A stretch of 64,000 bases of DNA from Escherichia coli (GTDB taxonomy: Bacteria > Pseudomonadota > Gammaproteobacteria > Enterobacterales > Enterobacteriaceae). The stretch is taken from contig NZ_AP027764.1 in the NCBI RefSeq assembly GCF_036503815.1, positions 4,216,001-4,280,000 of the forward strand, written 5' to 3'. Shown one piece after another: positions 36,622 to 45,895 of this stretch. The number at the start of each line of letters is the position of its first letter. The first letter of the stretch is position 1. Below the pieces are notes generated by a model. That model worked only from the letters and a program-made list of their open reading frames with translations. It was not told where the DNA came from and did no database searches. A program made the translations under genes and the position numbers.

Positions 36622-36708
36622 GCGAAGGTGGCGGAATTGGTAGACGCGCTAGCTTCAGGTGTTAGTGTTCTTACGGACGTGGGGGTTCAAGTCCCCCCCC
36701 TCGCACCA
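36622..36708 (+). tRNA. leuP: tRNA-Leu (CAG), second of three
   Basis: An 87-base tRNA-Leu(CAG) with encoded CCA. It differs from its two neighbours by one base in the variable arm (GTTC in place of GTCC), which turns a C-G pair into a U-G wobble. The spacer to the first copy is 28 bases. Confidence 0.97.
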
Positions 36709-36741
36709 AACGAGGCGATATCAAAAAAGTAAGATGACTGT

Positions 36742-36828
36742 GCGAAGGTGGCGGAATTGGTAGACGCGCTAGCTTCAGGTGTTAGTGTCCTTACGGACGT
36801 GGGGGTTCAAGTCCCCCCCCTCGCACCA
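36742..36828 (+). tRNA. leuV: tRNA-Leu (CAG), third of three
   Basis: An 87-base tRNA-Leu(CAG), identical to the first copy, with encoded CCA and a 33-base spacer after the second. It ends the operon, 38 bases before the convergent yjjZ gene's stop. Confidence 0.97.
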
Positions 36829-36866
36829 ATTATCTTTACTTCCTTTCTTGTTTCTTCCCTGTTTTG

Positions 36867-37103
36867 TCATCCCTGATTCAAATTCATTATCATCAGCATG
36901 ATGCCAGCAATAAGCGCCAGGCATGATGGTAGCAAAATGTAATGCCGTAACTGTTTGTGATACAGCATTACCGGCGTCAATACTAATCCCATCAGAATGA
37001 CAATCCGCCACTGATCCGGCGATAAATCCGCATACATCAGCCCTGCAATCAGCAATCCCGGCAGCAACACTCCCCAACCACTGCCCAGCATACGTTGCAA
37101 CAT
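36867..37103 (-). CDS. yjjZ: YjjZ, DUF1435 inner-membrane protein
   Basis: This 78-residue DUF1435 protein has three hydrophobic segments (WGVLLPGLLIAGLMYA, WRIVILMGLVLTPVMLY, YILLPSCLALIAGIMLMI). The ATG at 37,103 is the family start; the frame is open 13 codons upstream into the Fur-box region. It is divergent from fhuF and both are flanked by Fur-like sites, so iron-regulated expression is likely. Function is unknown. Confidence 0.8.
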   Translation of the reverse strand: MLQRMLGSGWGVLLPGLLIAGLMYADLSPDQWRIVILMGLVLTPVMLYHKQLRHYILLPSCLALIAGIMLMIMNLNQG

Positions 37104-37120
37104 GGTTTCATCTCTTTCAT

Positions 37121-37230
37121 TGATAATGATAACTAATATCATATGATAATTTTTATCATTTGCAAGTCAGAGAAATCCCTTGCTATCGGGTAAACCTATC
37201 GCTAGGATTAGCAATCATTATCATTTAGAT
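37121..37230. promoter_or_regulatory. Fur-box region between yjjZ and fhuF
   Basis: Several overlapping GATAAT-type hexamers occur: TGATAATGATAAC at 37,121-37,133 and a GATAAT-TTTT-ATCATT arrangement at 37,145-37,160. A second site, GCAATCATTATCATTTAGAT, lies at 37,211-37,230 just before the fhuF start. They match the Fur consensus and explain iron repression of fhuF known in K-12. Confidence 0.8.
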
Positions 37231-37243
37231 TACTATCACGATT

Positions 37244-38032
37244 ATGGCCTATCGTTCCGCACCGCTCTATGAAGATGTTATCTGGCGAACGCATCTCCAG
37301 CCGCAGGATCCTGGGCTTGCACAAGCCGTACGGGCGACGATCGCCGAACATCGTGAACATTTGCTGGAGTTTATCCGCCTGGATGAACCCGCCCCATTCA
37401 GTGCCCTGACGCTGGCGCAATGGTCATCACCGAATGCGTTAAGTTCTCTGTTAGCTGTTTATTCCGATCATATCTACCGCAATCAACCAACGATGATCCG
37501 CGAGAATAAGCCGCTGATCTCCCTGTGGGCGCAATGGTACATCGGCCTGATGGTGCCGCCATTAATGCTGGCCCTGTTAACGCAGGAAAAAGCATTAGAT
37601 GTGTCGCCGGAACATTTCCACGTTGAGTTTCACGAAACCGGACGCGCCGCCTGTTTCTGGGTCGATGTGTATGAAGATAAAAACGCAACACCACATTCAC
37701 CGCAGCAGCGAATGGAAACGTTAATTAGCAAGGCGCTTGTTCCGGTTGTGCAAGCATTAGAAGCGAATGGAGAAATTAACGGTAAACTTATCTGGAGTAA
37801 TACCGGTTATTTGATCAACTGGTACCTCACTGAGATGAAGCAGCTGCTCGGCGAGGCGACGGTTGAATCGCTGCGCCATGCCCTCTTTTTTGAGAAAACG
37901 CTCACTACCGGTGAAGATAATCCACTCTGGCGTACCGTGGTGCTGCGCGACGGCCTGCTGGTGCGCCGCACTTGCTGCCAGCGTTATCGCTTGCCGGATG
38001 TGCAGCAATGTGGTGACTGTACGCTGAAATAG
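37244..38032 (+). CDS. fhuF: Ferric-siderophore reductase FhuF
   Basis: This 262-residue protein reduces hydroxamate-bound ferric iron in the cytoplasm. The 2Fe-2S cluster is held by the unusual C-terminal motif CC-x10-C-x2-C (CCQRYRLPDVQQCGDC). It is expressed under Fur control from the region just upstream. It is convergent with bglJ with 38 bases between the stops. Confidence 0.95.
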   Translation: MAYRSAPLYEDVIWRTHLQPQDPGLAQAVRATIAEHREHLLEFIRLDEPAPFSALTLAQWSSPNALSSLLAVYSDHIYRNQPTMIRENKPLISLWAQWYIGLMVPPLMLALLTQEKALDVSPEHFHVEFHETGRAACFWVDVYEDKNATPHSPQQRMETLISKALVPVVQALEANGEINGKLIWSNTGYLINWYLTEMKQLLGEATVESLRHALFFEKTLTTGEDNPLWRTVVLRDGLLVRRTCCQRYRLPDVQQCGDCTLK

Positions 38033-38070
38033 AAAAATTTGCCGGGGAAGTAAACCCGGCATTAAGCGTA

Positions 38071-38748
38071 TTAATAGGGGTGCAACACGTTACTTGCTTC
38101 GCAATGACGCATACATAACAGAATGTCTGCGGCCTCCAACAACCCTGCATCAGAACTGACGCCCAGTTTCGACATTACATTAAATTTATGCGCGCGGATC
38201 GTTTTGATATTGCGTTTAAGCTGCTCGGCAATTTGTGTCATTGAGTAGCCACGCGACATAAAGCGCAATATTTCTCTCTCCGTCGGGCTTAGCGTCCGGC
38301 TTTGGTTAATGTACCACTGATTGTTCAATCGGTCGGTCGCCTGACGCACACCATTTAATGACAAAAAGAGTTCCTGATGAAAAATCTCCAGCGTCGACGC
38401 TTTACTTAATACACCGTCCAGCGGTGATGGCGACAATGAACCAATCAGCCGAGCTTCAATATCATCATCCGCAATAACTAAACGTCGGGTACGCGGAAAC
38501 TTAATCGCCAGTTCAGTCAGGCAAGATAATCCCTCTCTGCGTTTACTTCTCATGGCAGAAAAAGAAAAAATGACCGCCGCAAATGAGATCCGCGACATGG
38601 CATCCTGAAATGACTCCTGACTGGTATAGATATGGAGCTTATAAGGGTTACCTGCAAACTTTCTGAATAAACTCTCAATACCGATACTGCTCATGACGCA
38701 TTTTTCTATGAGTGCGACATTTCTCTTCTTAATTCGGCTGTGTTCCAT
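38071..38748 (-). CDS. bglJ: BglJ, RcsB-partner transcriptional activator
   Basis: This 225-residue LuxR/FixJ-type protein has a C-terminal helix-turn-helix ([24 protein letters not shown], then [18 protein letters not shown]). With RcsB it forms a heterodimer that relieves H-NS silencing of bgl, leuO and other loci. The N-terminal receiver-like domain lacks a phosphorylation site. It overlaps yjjQ by 43 bases, as in K-12, where the pair is normally silenced by H-NS. Confidence 0.95.
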
Positions 38749-39431
38749 TCTGCGGCATCTCCATAAACAGAAGGCAAGTTAAGTTCTCTTGCACCCTGCG
38801 CGCTATTTATCCATGCATACATTTCAGCGTTGCTGTGAATTGCCAGTCGACGCATCGCACTGTTTTTTTGGGCGCTGATAGTTTTATTACTTTTCTTAAG
38901 CAATGAAGCTATCTGGTTGATGCCCCATCCTTTACCTAATAGCCGCAGCACTTTGCGCTCTGAAAGAGTGAGAATGACGGAGCGATAGCTAAAATCATGA
39001 GTTTCAGTCATTGCCGGAGAGGTCAGCATGGCGCTGATACGCTCTGCGTGCGTATTGCCAGAACGCACGGTCTTAACCAGATTCTCAATGGGTTCAACAT
39101 CAGACAATAATGTCGCCGTAGGGCACATGAGAAGTTCTACCGCCTGGGAATACCAGGAGCGTGACACCATGAAAACCCAGTGAATTTCTCGATATTGTGA
39201 GATTAAAGAATAATAATGTTCACAAACAGAACGTGGATCTTCACTTTCACCGGCTAAATCAGCAATGACTAATCCGGAACGACGTAATTGTAATAAGGTA
39301 AGGTCCTCCGCAGAGGCGCTGGATATTATTTCATATTCAGGGAAGTGAGTCCTCATGACCTCTTTTAACCCTGCTTGCATAACAGGTATTTTACTGATAA
39401 CAATTCCATTTTTGCAGCATCCTGGCAACAT
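38706..39431 (-). CDS. yjjQ: YjjQ, LuxR-type transcriptional regulator
   Basis: This 241-residue regulator has a C-terminal LuxR helix-turn-helix ([23 protein letters not shown], then [15 protein letters not shown]). In K-12 it represses motility and capsule genes and is co-transcribed with bglJ. It starts next to a long AT-rich regulatory region. Confidence 0.93.
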
Positions 39432-40051
39432 ATTTCCTCCACATCCACTGTCTAAAAATCATGATGGTCTATTCAGGATATTCATTCCTTAAATGTTTCC
39501 AGCAAATTAATAGATTAAGCGAATAAATTATCCTTAGCATTCACTTTCATATCAGCATACTCCTGCTGCACAACAACTCCACTGCATGTGTCAGAAGGTT
39601 AGCATCAAATGATAACCTGGTGAAATAGCCTGGAGACATTTAAAATATCTACATTAAGTTGTTAGAAATACTTAATGAAAAACAGAATTCTCATTCATTT
39701 AATTTATAATTAAAAAATATTTCTTCTCGCAAAATAAAAAATCACACAATCAATATTTATTCAATAAAATCTGATAGTTTTATCTTTTTTAAAGCCTAAA
39801 AAATCACTCAGTTATCGATAATCCCGATTCGTAAAAACCAGACTATACATTCATTATGTCGATAATATTCACGTTATAATTTGTTTACAGCTTGAGATTA
39901 TTCGTTTTTTACCCTCCGAGCCTCTCCCGATAACCAGGATTAATCAGCGCAATTTTGATCTTAACCTGCCGCAAAACAACCGCGCTTCATGATACAAATG
40001 GATTCTCATTATCTGAACAATACGCAGCACGTCTATGACAAAGGGCGAGTT
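39432..40051. promoter_or_regulatory. AT-rich regulatory region between yjjQ and yjjP
   Basis: About 620 bases without a gene, with long A/T tracts (39,640-39,800). In K-12 the yjjQ-bglJ promoter here is silenced by H-NS and activated by LeuO; the base composition fits that. It also holds the yjjP promoter on the other side. No individual sites were assigned. Confidence 0.6.
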
Positions 40052-40822
40052 ATGCAAACTGAGCAACAGCGAGCCGTAACACGGCTTTGTATCCAGTGTG
40101 GATTATTTCTTTTGCAACATGGTGCGGAAAGCGCGTTGGTCGATGAACTTTCCTCACGACTGGGTCGGGCGTTGGGAATGGACAGCGTCGAAAGTTCTAT
40201 CTCTTCGAACGCCATCGTGCTGACAACCATTAAAGATGGGCAATGCCTGACATCGACACGTAAAAATCACGATCGCGGCATTAATATGCATGTGGTGACT
40301 GAAGTCCAGCACATTGTGATTCTGGCGGAGCATCATCTGCTGGATTACAAAGGCGTAGAGAAAAGATTTAGCCAAATTCAGCCATTACGTTACCCGCGAT
40401 GGCTGGTAGCCTTGATGGTCGGCCTTTCTTGCGCCTGTTTCTGTAAACTCAATAACGGTGGCTGGGACGGTGCCGTCATCACCTTCTTTGCCAGTACGGT
40501 CGCAATGTATATCCGCCAGCTGCTGGCACAACGTCATCTTCATCCACAGATCAACTTTTGCCTCACCGCTTTCGCCGCCACCACCATTTCCGGTTTGCTT
40601 TTGCAACTTCCCACTTTCAGTAATACCCCCACCATTGCGATGGCCGCCAGCGTTCTCTTGCTGGTGCCGGGCTTTCCGTTGATTAATGCCGTCGCCGATA
40701 TGTTTAAAGGCCACATCAATACCGGACTGGCACGCTGGGCGATCGCAAGTCTGCTGACACTGGCTACCTGCGTCGGCGTGGTGATGGCACTGACAATTTG
40801 GGGGCTACGCGGATGGGTGTGA
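40052..40822 (+). CDS. yjjP: YjjP, succinate exporter subunit
   Basis: This 256-residue protein belongs to the ThrE-type exporter family, split in E. coli into YjjP and YjjB. It has a soluble N-terminal domain of about 120 residues followed by about five membrane spans from WLVALMVGLSCACF onward. Genetic work in K-12 links yjjPB to succinate export under anaerobic conditions. The ATG at 40,052 (MQTEQQRAVTRL) is the known start. It overlaps yjjB by ten bases. Confidence 0.92.
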   Translation: MQTEQQRAVTRLCIQCGLFLLQHGAESALVDELSSRLGRALGMDSVESSISSNAIVLTTIKDGQCLTSTRKNHDRGINMHVVTEVQHIVILAEHHLLDYKGVEKRFSQIQPLRYPRWLVALMVGLSCACFCKLNNGGWDGAVITFFASTVAMYIRQLLAQRHLHPQINFCLTAFAATTISGLLLQLPTFSNTPTIAMAASVLLLVPGFPLINAVADMFKGHINTGLARWAIASLLTLATCVGVVMALTIWGLRGWV

Positions 40823-41286
40823 TCGAATTTCTGTTGGCGTTGGCGCAGGATATGATCCTCGCCGCCATTCCTGCAGTCGGCTTTGCGATGGTGTTCAACG
40901 TTCCCGTTCGGGCGTTACGCTGGTGTGCGCTGCTTGGTGCGATAGGTCATGGATCCCGAATGATCTTAATGACCAGCGGGCTGAATATTGAATGGTCAAC
41001 CTTTATGGCCTCTATGCTGGTCGGCACCATTGGTATTCAATGGTCGCGCTGGTATCTGGCACATCCGAAAGTGTTTACCGTGGCGGCTGTTATCCCCATG
41101 TTTCCGGGCATCTCTGCTTATACTGCAATGATTTCGGCGGTAAAAATCAGCCAGCTAGGTTACAGCGAACCGTTGATGATTACCCTGTTAACCAACTTTC
41201 TTACAGCTTCATCGATTGTTGGTGCATTATCCATCGGCCTTTCCATTCCTGGATTATGGTTGTACCGCAAACGCCCTCGCGTATAA
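40813..41286 (+). CDS. yjjB: YjjB, succinate exporter subunit
   Basis: This 157-residue membrane protein (MGVIEFLLALAQDMILAAIPAV start) has about five spans and is the second half of the split ThrE-type transporter. It ends with a basic tail RKRPRV. The overlap with yjjP supports co-translation and a joint complex. Confidence 0.92.
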   Translation: MGVIEFLLALAQDMILAAIPAVGFAMVFNVPVRALRWCALLGAIGHGSRMILMTSGLNIEWSTFMASMLVGTIGIQWSRWYLAHPKVFTVAAVIPMFPGISAYTAMISAVKISQLGYSEPLMITLLTNFLTASSIVGALSIGLSIPGLWLYRKRPRV

Positions 41287-41393
41287 AATTGCCTCACTTA
41301 AAGCACGCGGATGAGAGACAGCCTCCTCTCCTCCGTGTGTTACTATAAAAGTTATCTCCCTTCTCGTTCATCGTTCCATATTTGAGAAACAGT

Positions 41394-41933
41394 ATGTCTT
41401 CCAGAGTTTTGACCCCGGACGTCGTTGGTATTGACGCCCTGGTACACGATCACCAAACCGTTCTGGCAAAAGCTGAAGGCGGTGTGGTTGCCGTATTTGC
41501 TAACAATGCCCCGGCGTTTTATGCCGTCACGCCTGCGCGCCTGGCTGAACTGCTGGCGCTGGAAGAAAAGCTGGCGCGTCCAGGAAGCGATGTCGCTTTG
41601 GACGATCAACTCTATCAGGAACCGCAAGCCGCTCCCGTTGCTGTACCCATGGGGAAATTCGCCATGTATCCGGACTGGCAACCCGATGCCGACTTTATCC
41701 GCCTGGCGGCGCTATGGGGCGTGGCGCTAAGAGAGCCGGTGACCACCGAAGAACTGGCCTCATTCATTGCCTACTGGCAGGCGGAAGGTAAAGTCTTTCA
41801 CCATGTACAGTGGCAACAAAAACTGGCGCGCAGCCTGCAAATCGGCCGTGCCAGCAACGGCGGACTGCCGAAACGAGATGTGAATACGGTCAGCGAACCT
41901 GACAGCCAAATTCCACCAGGATTCAGAGGGTAA
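41394..41933 (+). CDS. dnaT: Primosomal protein DnaT
   Basis: This 179-residue protein acts in PriA-dependent replication restart and delivers DnaB-DnaC to the fork. The ATG at 41,394 ([16 protein letters not shown]) is the known start. The C-terminal single-strand DNA-binding part includes [21 protein letters not shown]. dnaC follows after two bases. Confidence 0.95.
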
Positions 41934-41935
41934 CG

Positions 41936-42673
41936 ATGAAAAACGTTGGCGACCTGATGCAACGCCTGCAAAAAATGATGCCTGCCCATATCAAACCTGC
42001 GTTTAAAACGGGTGAAGAACTACTGGCCTGGCAGAAAGAACAAGGGGCGATCCGCTCCGCCGCTCTCGAACGTGAAAATCGGGCGATGAAAATGCAGCGC
42101 ACCTTTAACCGCTCCGGTATTCGTCCACTGCATCAGAACTGCTCCTTTGAGAACTATCGCGTTGAGTGTGAAGGGCAGATGAATGCGTTAAGCAAAGCGC
42201 GCCAGTATGTCGAAGAGTTTGACGGCAACATCGCCAGCTTCATCTTTTCTGGCAAGCCAGGAACCGGCAAAAACCATCTGGCGGCGGCAATCTGCAACGA
42301 GCTACTGCTACGCGGTAAATCCGTATTGATCATCACCGTGGCCGATATTATGTCGGCGATGAAAGATACCTTCAGGAATAGCGGTACCAGCGAAGAACAA
42401 CTGCTTAACGATCTGAGCAACGTTGATCTGCTGGTGATCGATGAGATCGGTGTGCAGACCGAATCGAAATACGAAAAAGTGATCATCAACCAGATCGTCG
42501 ATCGCCGCTCTTCTTCCAAACGCCCAACAGGGATGCTGACTAACAGTAATATGGAAGAGATGACCAAGTTGCTGGGCGAACGCGTGATGGATCGTATGCG
42601 CCTGGGTAACAGTTTGTGGGTGATCTTCAACTGGGATAGCTACCGTAGCCGGGTAACGGGTAAAGAGTATTAA
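41936..42673 (+). CDS. dnaC: DnaB helicase loader DnaC
   Basis: This 245-residue AAA+ ATPase loads DnaB at oriC and restart forks. The N-terminal helix binds DnaB. Walker A is GKPGTGKNHL and Walker B LLVIDEIG, with a sensor/arginine-finger region DRMRLGNS. It is complete and K-12-like. Confidence 0.96.
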   Translation: MKNVGDLMQRLQKMMPAHIKPAFKTGEELLAWQKEQGAIRSAALERENRAMKMQRTFNRSGIRPLHQNCSFENYRVECEGQMNALSKARQYVEEFDGNIASFIFSGKPGTGKNHLAAAICNELLLRGKSVLIITVADIMSAMKDTFRNSGTSEEQLLNDLSNVDLLVIDEIGVQTESKYEKVIINQIVDRRSSSKRPTGMLTNSNMEEMTKLLGERVMDRMRLGNSLWVIFNWDSYRSRVTGKEY

Positions 42674-42721
42674 TCCCCGTTTCTGGCGGTATACTGCGAC
42701 ACAATTCCACATTGAGTAATA

Positions 42722-43216
42722 ATGATGAAAACTGTTAAACACCTTCTGTGCTGTGCCCTTGCCGCCAGCGCATTAATTTCCACCGGGGTGCATGCTGCAT
42801 CCTGGAAAGATGCGCTCTCCAGCGCCGCCAGCGAACTTGGCAACCAAAACAGCACGACACAAGAAGGCGGTTGGTCGCTCGCTTCATTAACTAGCTTGCT
42901 TAGCAGCGGGAACCAGGCCTTAAGTGCAGATAACATGAACAATGCCGCAGGCATACTGCAATACTGCGCCAAGCAAAAGCTAGCTTCGGTAACCGATGCC
43001 GAAAACATCAAGAACCAGGTACTGGAAAAGCTGGGCCTGAACAGTGAAGAGCAAAAAGAAGACACCAACTATCTGGATGGCATTCAGGGTTTGCTGAAAA
43101 CCAAAGATGGTCAGCAACTCAATCTGGATAACATCGGAACGACTCCGCTGGCAGAAAAGGTGAAAACCAAAGCCTGCGATCTGGTGTTAAAGCAGGGGCT
43201 AAACTTCATTTCCTGA
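42722..43216 (+). CDS. yjjA: YjjA, secreted DUF2501 protein
   Basis: This 164-residue protein has a signal peptide (MMKTVKHLLCCALAASALIS, cleavage near VHA-A) and belongs to the DUF2501 family. It has two mature cysteines (LQYCAK and TKACDL) that may form a disulfide. Periplasmic, function unknown. It follows dnaC by 48 bases. Confidence 0.88.
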   Translation: MMKTVKHLLCCALAASALISTGVHAASWKDALSSAASELGNQNSTTQEGGWSLASLTSLLSSGNQALSADNMNNAAGILQYCAKQKLASVTDAENIKNQVLEKLGLNSEEQKEDTNYLDGIQGLLKTKDGQQLNLDNIGTTPLAEKVKTKACDLVLKQGLNFIS

Positions 43217-43469
43217 TCCGCGAAACGCCGCGTTTTAGCTGTTACCCGGCTGACGCGGCTCTCTCCTGCCCTTTTCCCTGCTCCTGGACGGTTTTCCCCC
43301 TGTTACACGGGAAGCGACCGTAATCAAAAAAGTCTGTTTATAAACTAATTCCTAACAACATCGCATTTTTTTGACACTAGAATTGCAGCAATATGGCGAC
43401 GCCATTACATTGTGTTTCTCAAAAAGCTTAAACGTTGGCTAAACGGCCCGGTTTAGTGAGGATCGCCCG

Positions 43470-45761
43470 TTGTCAGAACTACTCTCTTTCGCCCTTTTTC
43501 TCGCCTCTGTGCTGATTTACGCATGGAAAGCGGGACGTAACACCTGGTGGTTTGCAGCCACGTTAACGGTGCTGGGGCTATTTGTCGTTTTAAATATCAC
43601 CCTGTTTGCCAGCGACTATTTTACTGGTGATGGTATTAACGACGCGGTTCTCTATACCTTAACCAACAGCCTGACCGGTGCTGGTGTCAGCAAATACATT
43701 CTGCCGGGTATCGGCATTGTGCTGGGGCTTACGGCGGTGTTCGGTGCGCTGGGCTGGATCCTGCGCCGTCGTCGTCATCATCCGCACCATTTTGGTTACA
43801 GCCTGCTGGCACTCTTACTGGCGCTGGGTTCAGTGGATGCCAGCCCGGCATTTCGTCAGATAACGGAACTGGTGAAATCCCAGTCACGCGACGGCGACCC
43901 GGACTTTGCGGCTTATTATAAAGAGCCGTCGAAAACTATCCCTGACCCGAAACTCAACCTGGTTTATATCTACGGCGAAAGTCTCGAGCGAACCTATTTT
44001 GATAACGAAGCTTTCCCGGATCTCACGCCTGAACTGGGCGCGTTGAAAAATGAAGGACTGGATTTCAGCCATACGCAGCAGCTGCCGGGAACGGATTACA
44101 CGATTGCAGGCATGGTGGCTTCTCAGTGCGGCATTCCGCTGTTTGCTCCCTTTGAAGGCAACGCCTCCGCTTCTGTTTCCAGCTTCTTCCCACAGAACAT
44201 CTGCCTGGGCGATATCCTGAAGAACTCGGGTTATCAGAACTATTTCGTGCAGGGCGCGAATCTGCGTTTTGCCGGTAAAGATGTGTTCCTGAAGTCGCAC
44301 GGCTTCGACCATTTATATGGCTCAGAAGAGCTGAAAAGCGTGGTGGCAGACCCACACTATCGCAACGACTGGGGATTCTACGACGATACCGTGCTGGATG
44401 AAGCGTGGAAAAAGTTTGAAGAGCTTTCCCGCTCTGGTCAGCGATTCTCACTGTTTACCCTGACAGTCGATACCCATCACCCGGATGGTTTTATCTCGCG
44501 TACCTGTAACCGCAAAAAATATGATTTTGACGGTAAGCCGAATCAGTCATTCAGTGCGGTAAGTTGCAGCCAGGAGAACATCGCAACGTTTATCAACAAA
44601 ATCAAAGCGTCACCGTGGTTTAAGGATACCGTTATCGTTGTCTCGTCTGACCATTTAGCGATGAACAACACGGCGTGGAAATACCTCAATAAGCAAGATC
44701 GCAATAATCTGTTTTTCGTCATTCGTGGCGACAAGCCGCAGCAAGAAACGCTGGCGGTGAAGCGTAATACGATGGATAACGGCGCGACGGTGCTGGACAT
44801 TCTCGGTGGCGATAACTATCTCGGACTTGGTCGTAGCAGTTTATCCGGGCAGTCAATGTCGGAAATCTTCCTCAATATCAAAGAGAAAACATTGGCATGG
44901 AAGCCGGATATCATCCGCCTGTGGAAATTCCCTAAAGAGATGAAAGAGTTCACCATCGACCAGCAGAAAAACATGATTGCCTTCTCGGGTAGCCATTTCC
45001 GTTTGCCGCTGCTGTTGCGGGTTTCAGACAAGCGCGTGGAACCGCTGCCGGAAAGTGAATACTCAGCACCACTGCGTTTCCAGTTGGCCGATTTTGCTCC
45101 ACGCGACAATTTCGTCTGGGTTGACCGTTGCTACAAGATGGCACAACTCTGGGCTCCGGAACTGGCACTTTCCACCGACTGGTGTGTCTCGCAGGGCCAA
45201 CTTGGCGGTAAGCAAATTGTTCAGCATGTTGACAAAACAACATGGAAGGGCAAAACAGCATTTAAAGATACGGTCATCGACATGGCGCGTTACAAAGGCA
45301 ATGTCGATACGCTGAAGATTGTTGATAACGATATTCGCTACAAAGCCGACAGTTTCATCTTCAACGTCGCCGGTGCGCCAGAAGAGGTGAAACAGTTTAG
45401 CGGGATTTCCCGTCCAGAGTCGTGGGGCCGCTGGTCCAACGCTCAGCTGGGCGACGAAGTAAAAATCGAGTACAAGCATCCGCTGCCGAAGAAATTTGAC
45501 CTGGTGATTACCGCCAAAGCATACGGCAATAACGCCAGCCGTCCTATTCCGGTACGCGTAGGCAATGAAGAACAAACCCTTGTGCTGGGCAATGAAGTAA
45601 CCACCACCACGCTGCATTTCGATAACCCAACCGATGCCAACACGCTGGTAATTGTGCCGCCGGAACCTGTCTCAACCAACGAAGGGAATATCCTCGGACA
45701 CTCGCCGCGTAAGCTCGGGATCGGCATGGTGGAAATTAAAGTGGTGGAACGTGAAGGGTAA
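43470..45761 (+). CDS. opgB: Phosphoglycerol transferase I OpgB
   Basis: This 763-residue membrane enzyme transfers phosphoglycerol from phosphatidylglycerol to osmoregulated periplasmic glucans. It has three N-terminal spans within residues 1-130, then a periplasmic sulfatase/LtaS-like domain (IYGESLERTYF with the candidate Thr nucleophile, VVSSDHLAM metal ligands). The start is the TTG at 43,470, as in K-12. The 253 bases after yjjA hold its promoter. Confidence 0.95.
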   Translation: MSELLSFALFLASVLIYAWKAGRNTWWFAATLTVLGLFVVLNITLFASDYFTGDGINDAVLYTLTNSLTGAGVSKYILPGIGIVLGLTAVFGALGWILRRRRHHPHHFGYSLLALLLALGSVDASPAFRQITELVKSQSRDGDPDFAAYYKEPSKTIPDPKLNLVYIYGESLERTYFDNEAFPDLTPELGALKNEGLDFSHTQQLPGTDYTIAGMVASQCGIPLFAPFEGNASASVSSFFPQNICLGDILKNSGYQNYFVQGANLRFAGKDVFLKSHGFDHLYGSEELKSVVADPHYRNDWGFYDDTVLDEAWKKFEELSRSGQRFSLFTLTVDTHHPDGFISRTCNRKKYDFDGKPNQSFSAVSCSQENIATFINKIKASPWFKDTVIVVSSDHLAMNNTAWKYLNKQDRNNLFFVIRGDKPQQETLAVKRNTMDNGATVLDILGGDNYLGLGRSSLSGQSMSEIFLNIKEKTLAWKPDIIRLWKFPKEMKEFTIDQQKNMIAFSGSHFRLPLLLRVSDKRVEPLPESEYSAPLRFQLADFAPRDNFVWVDRCYKMAQLWAPELALSTDWCVSQGQLGGKQIVQHVDKTTWKGKTAFKDTVIDMARYKGNVDTLKIVDNDIRYKADSFIFNVAGAPEEVKQFSGISRPESWGRWSNAQLGDEVKIEYKHPLPKKFDLVITAKAYGNNASRPIPVRVGNEEQTLVLGNEVTTTTLHFDNPTDANTLVIVPPEPVSTNEGNILGHSPRKLGIGMVEIKVVEREG

Positions 45762-45774
45762 TTCCTGACTGATT

Positions 45775-45801
45775 TGTAGGTCGCATAAAGTGCGACCTAC
45801 A
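45775..45801. terminator. Hairpin between opgB and lgoD
   Basis: TGTAGGTCGCA (45,775-45,785) and TGCGACCTACA (45,791-45,801) make an 11-bp perfect stem with a 5-base loop in the 134-base gap between convergent opgB and lgoD. It has no strong T-run and may be a bidirectional mRNA-end hairpin. Confidence 0.6.
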
Positions 45802-45895
45802 CATCTTCTCCGGCTCACAACACATTATTAAGAAACAAAAAAAACAGCGCCCAACACTTCCCCGGACGCTGCATGGCAACTTTAATAATCTCGCC

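Noticed and set aside
36507..36828. Three near-identical repeats that could suggest a CRISPR or other array
   Set aside because: Each unit is a complete tRNA-Leu with CCA; the spacers are operon spacers.
36775..37077. 100-codon frame on the minus strand over the third tRNA-Leu and yjjZ
   Set aside because: Its C-terminal words come from antisense tRNA sequence, a common artefact, and it lies out of frame with the DUF1435 gene.
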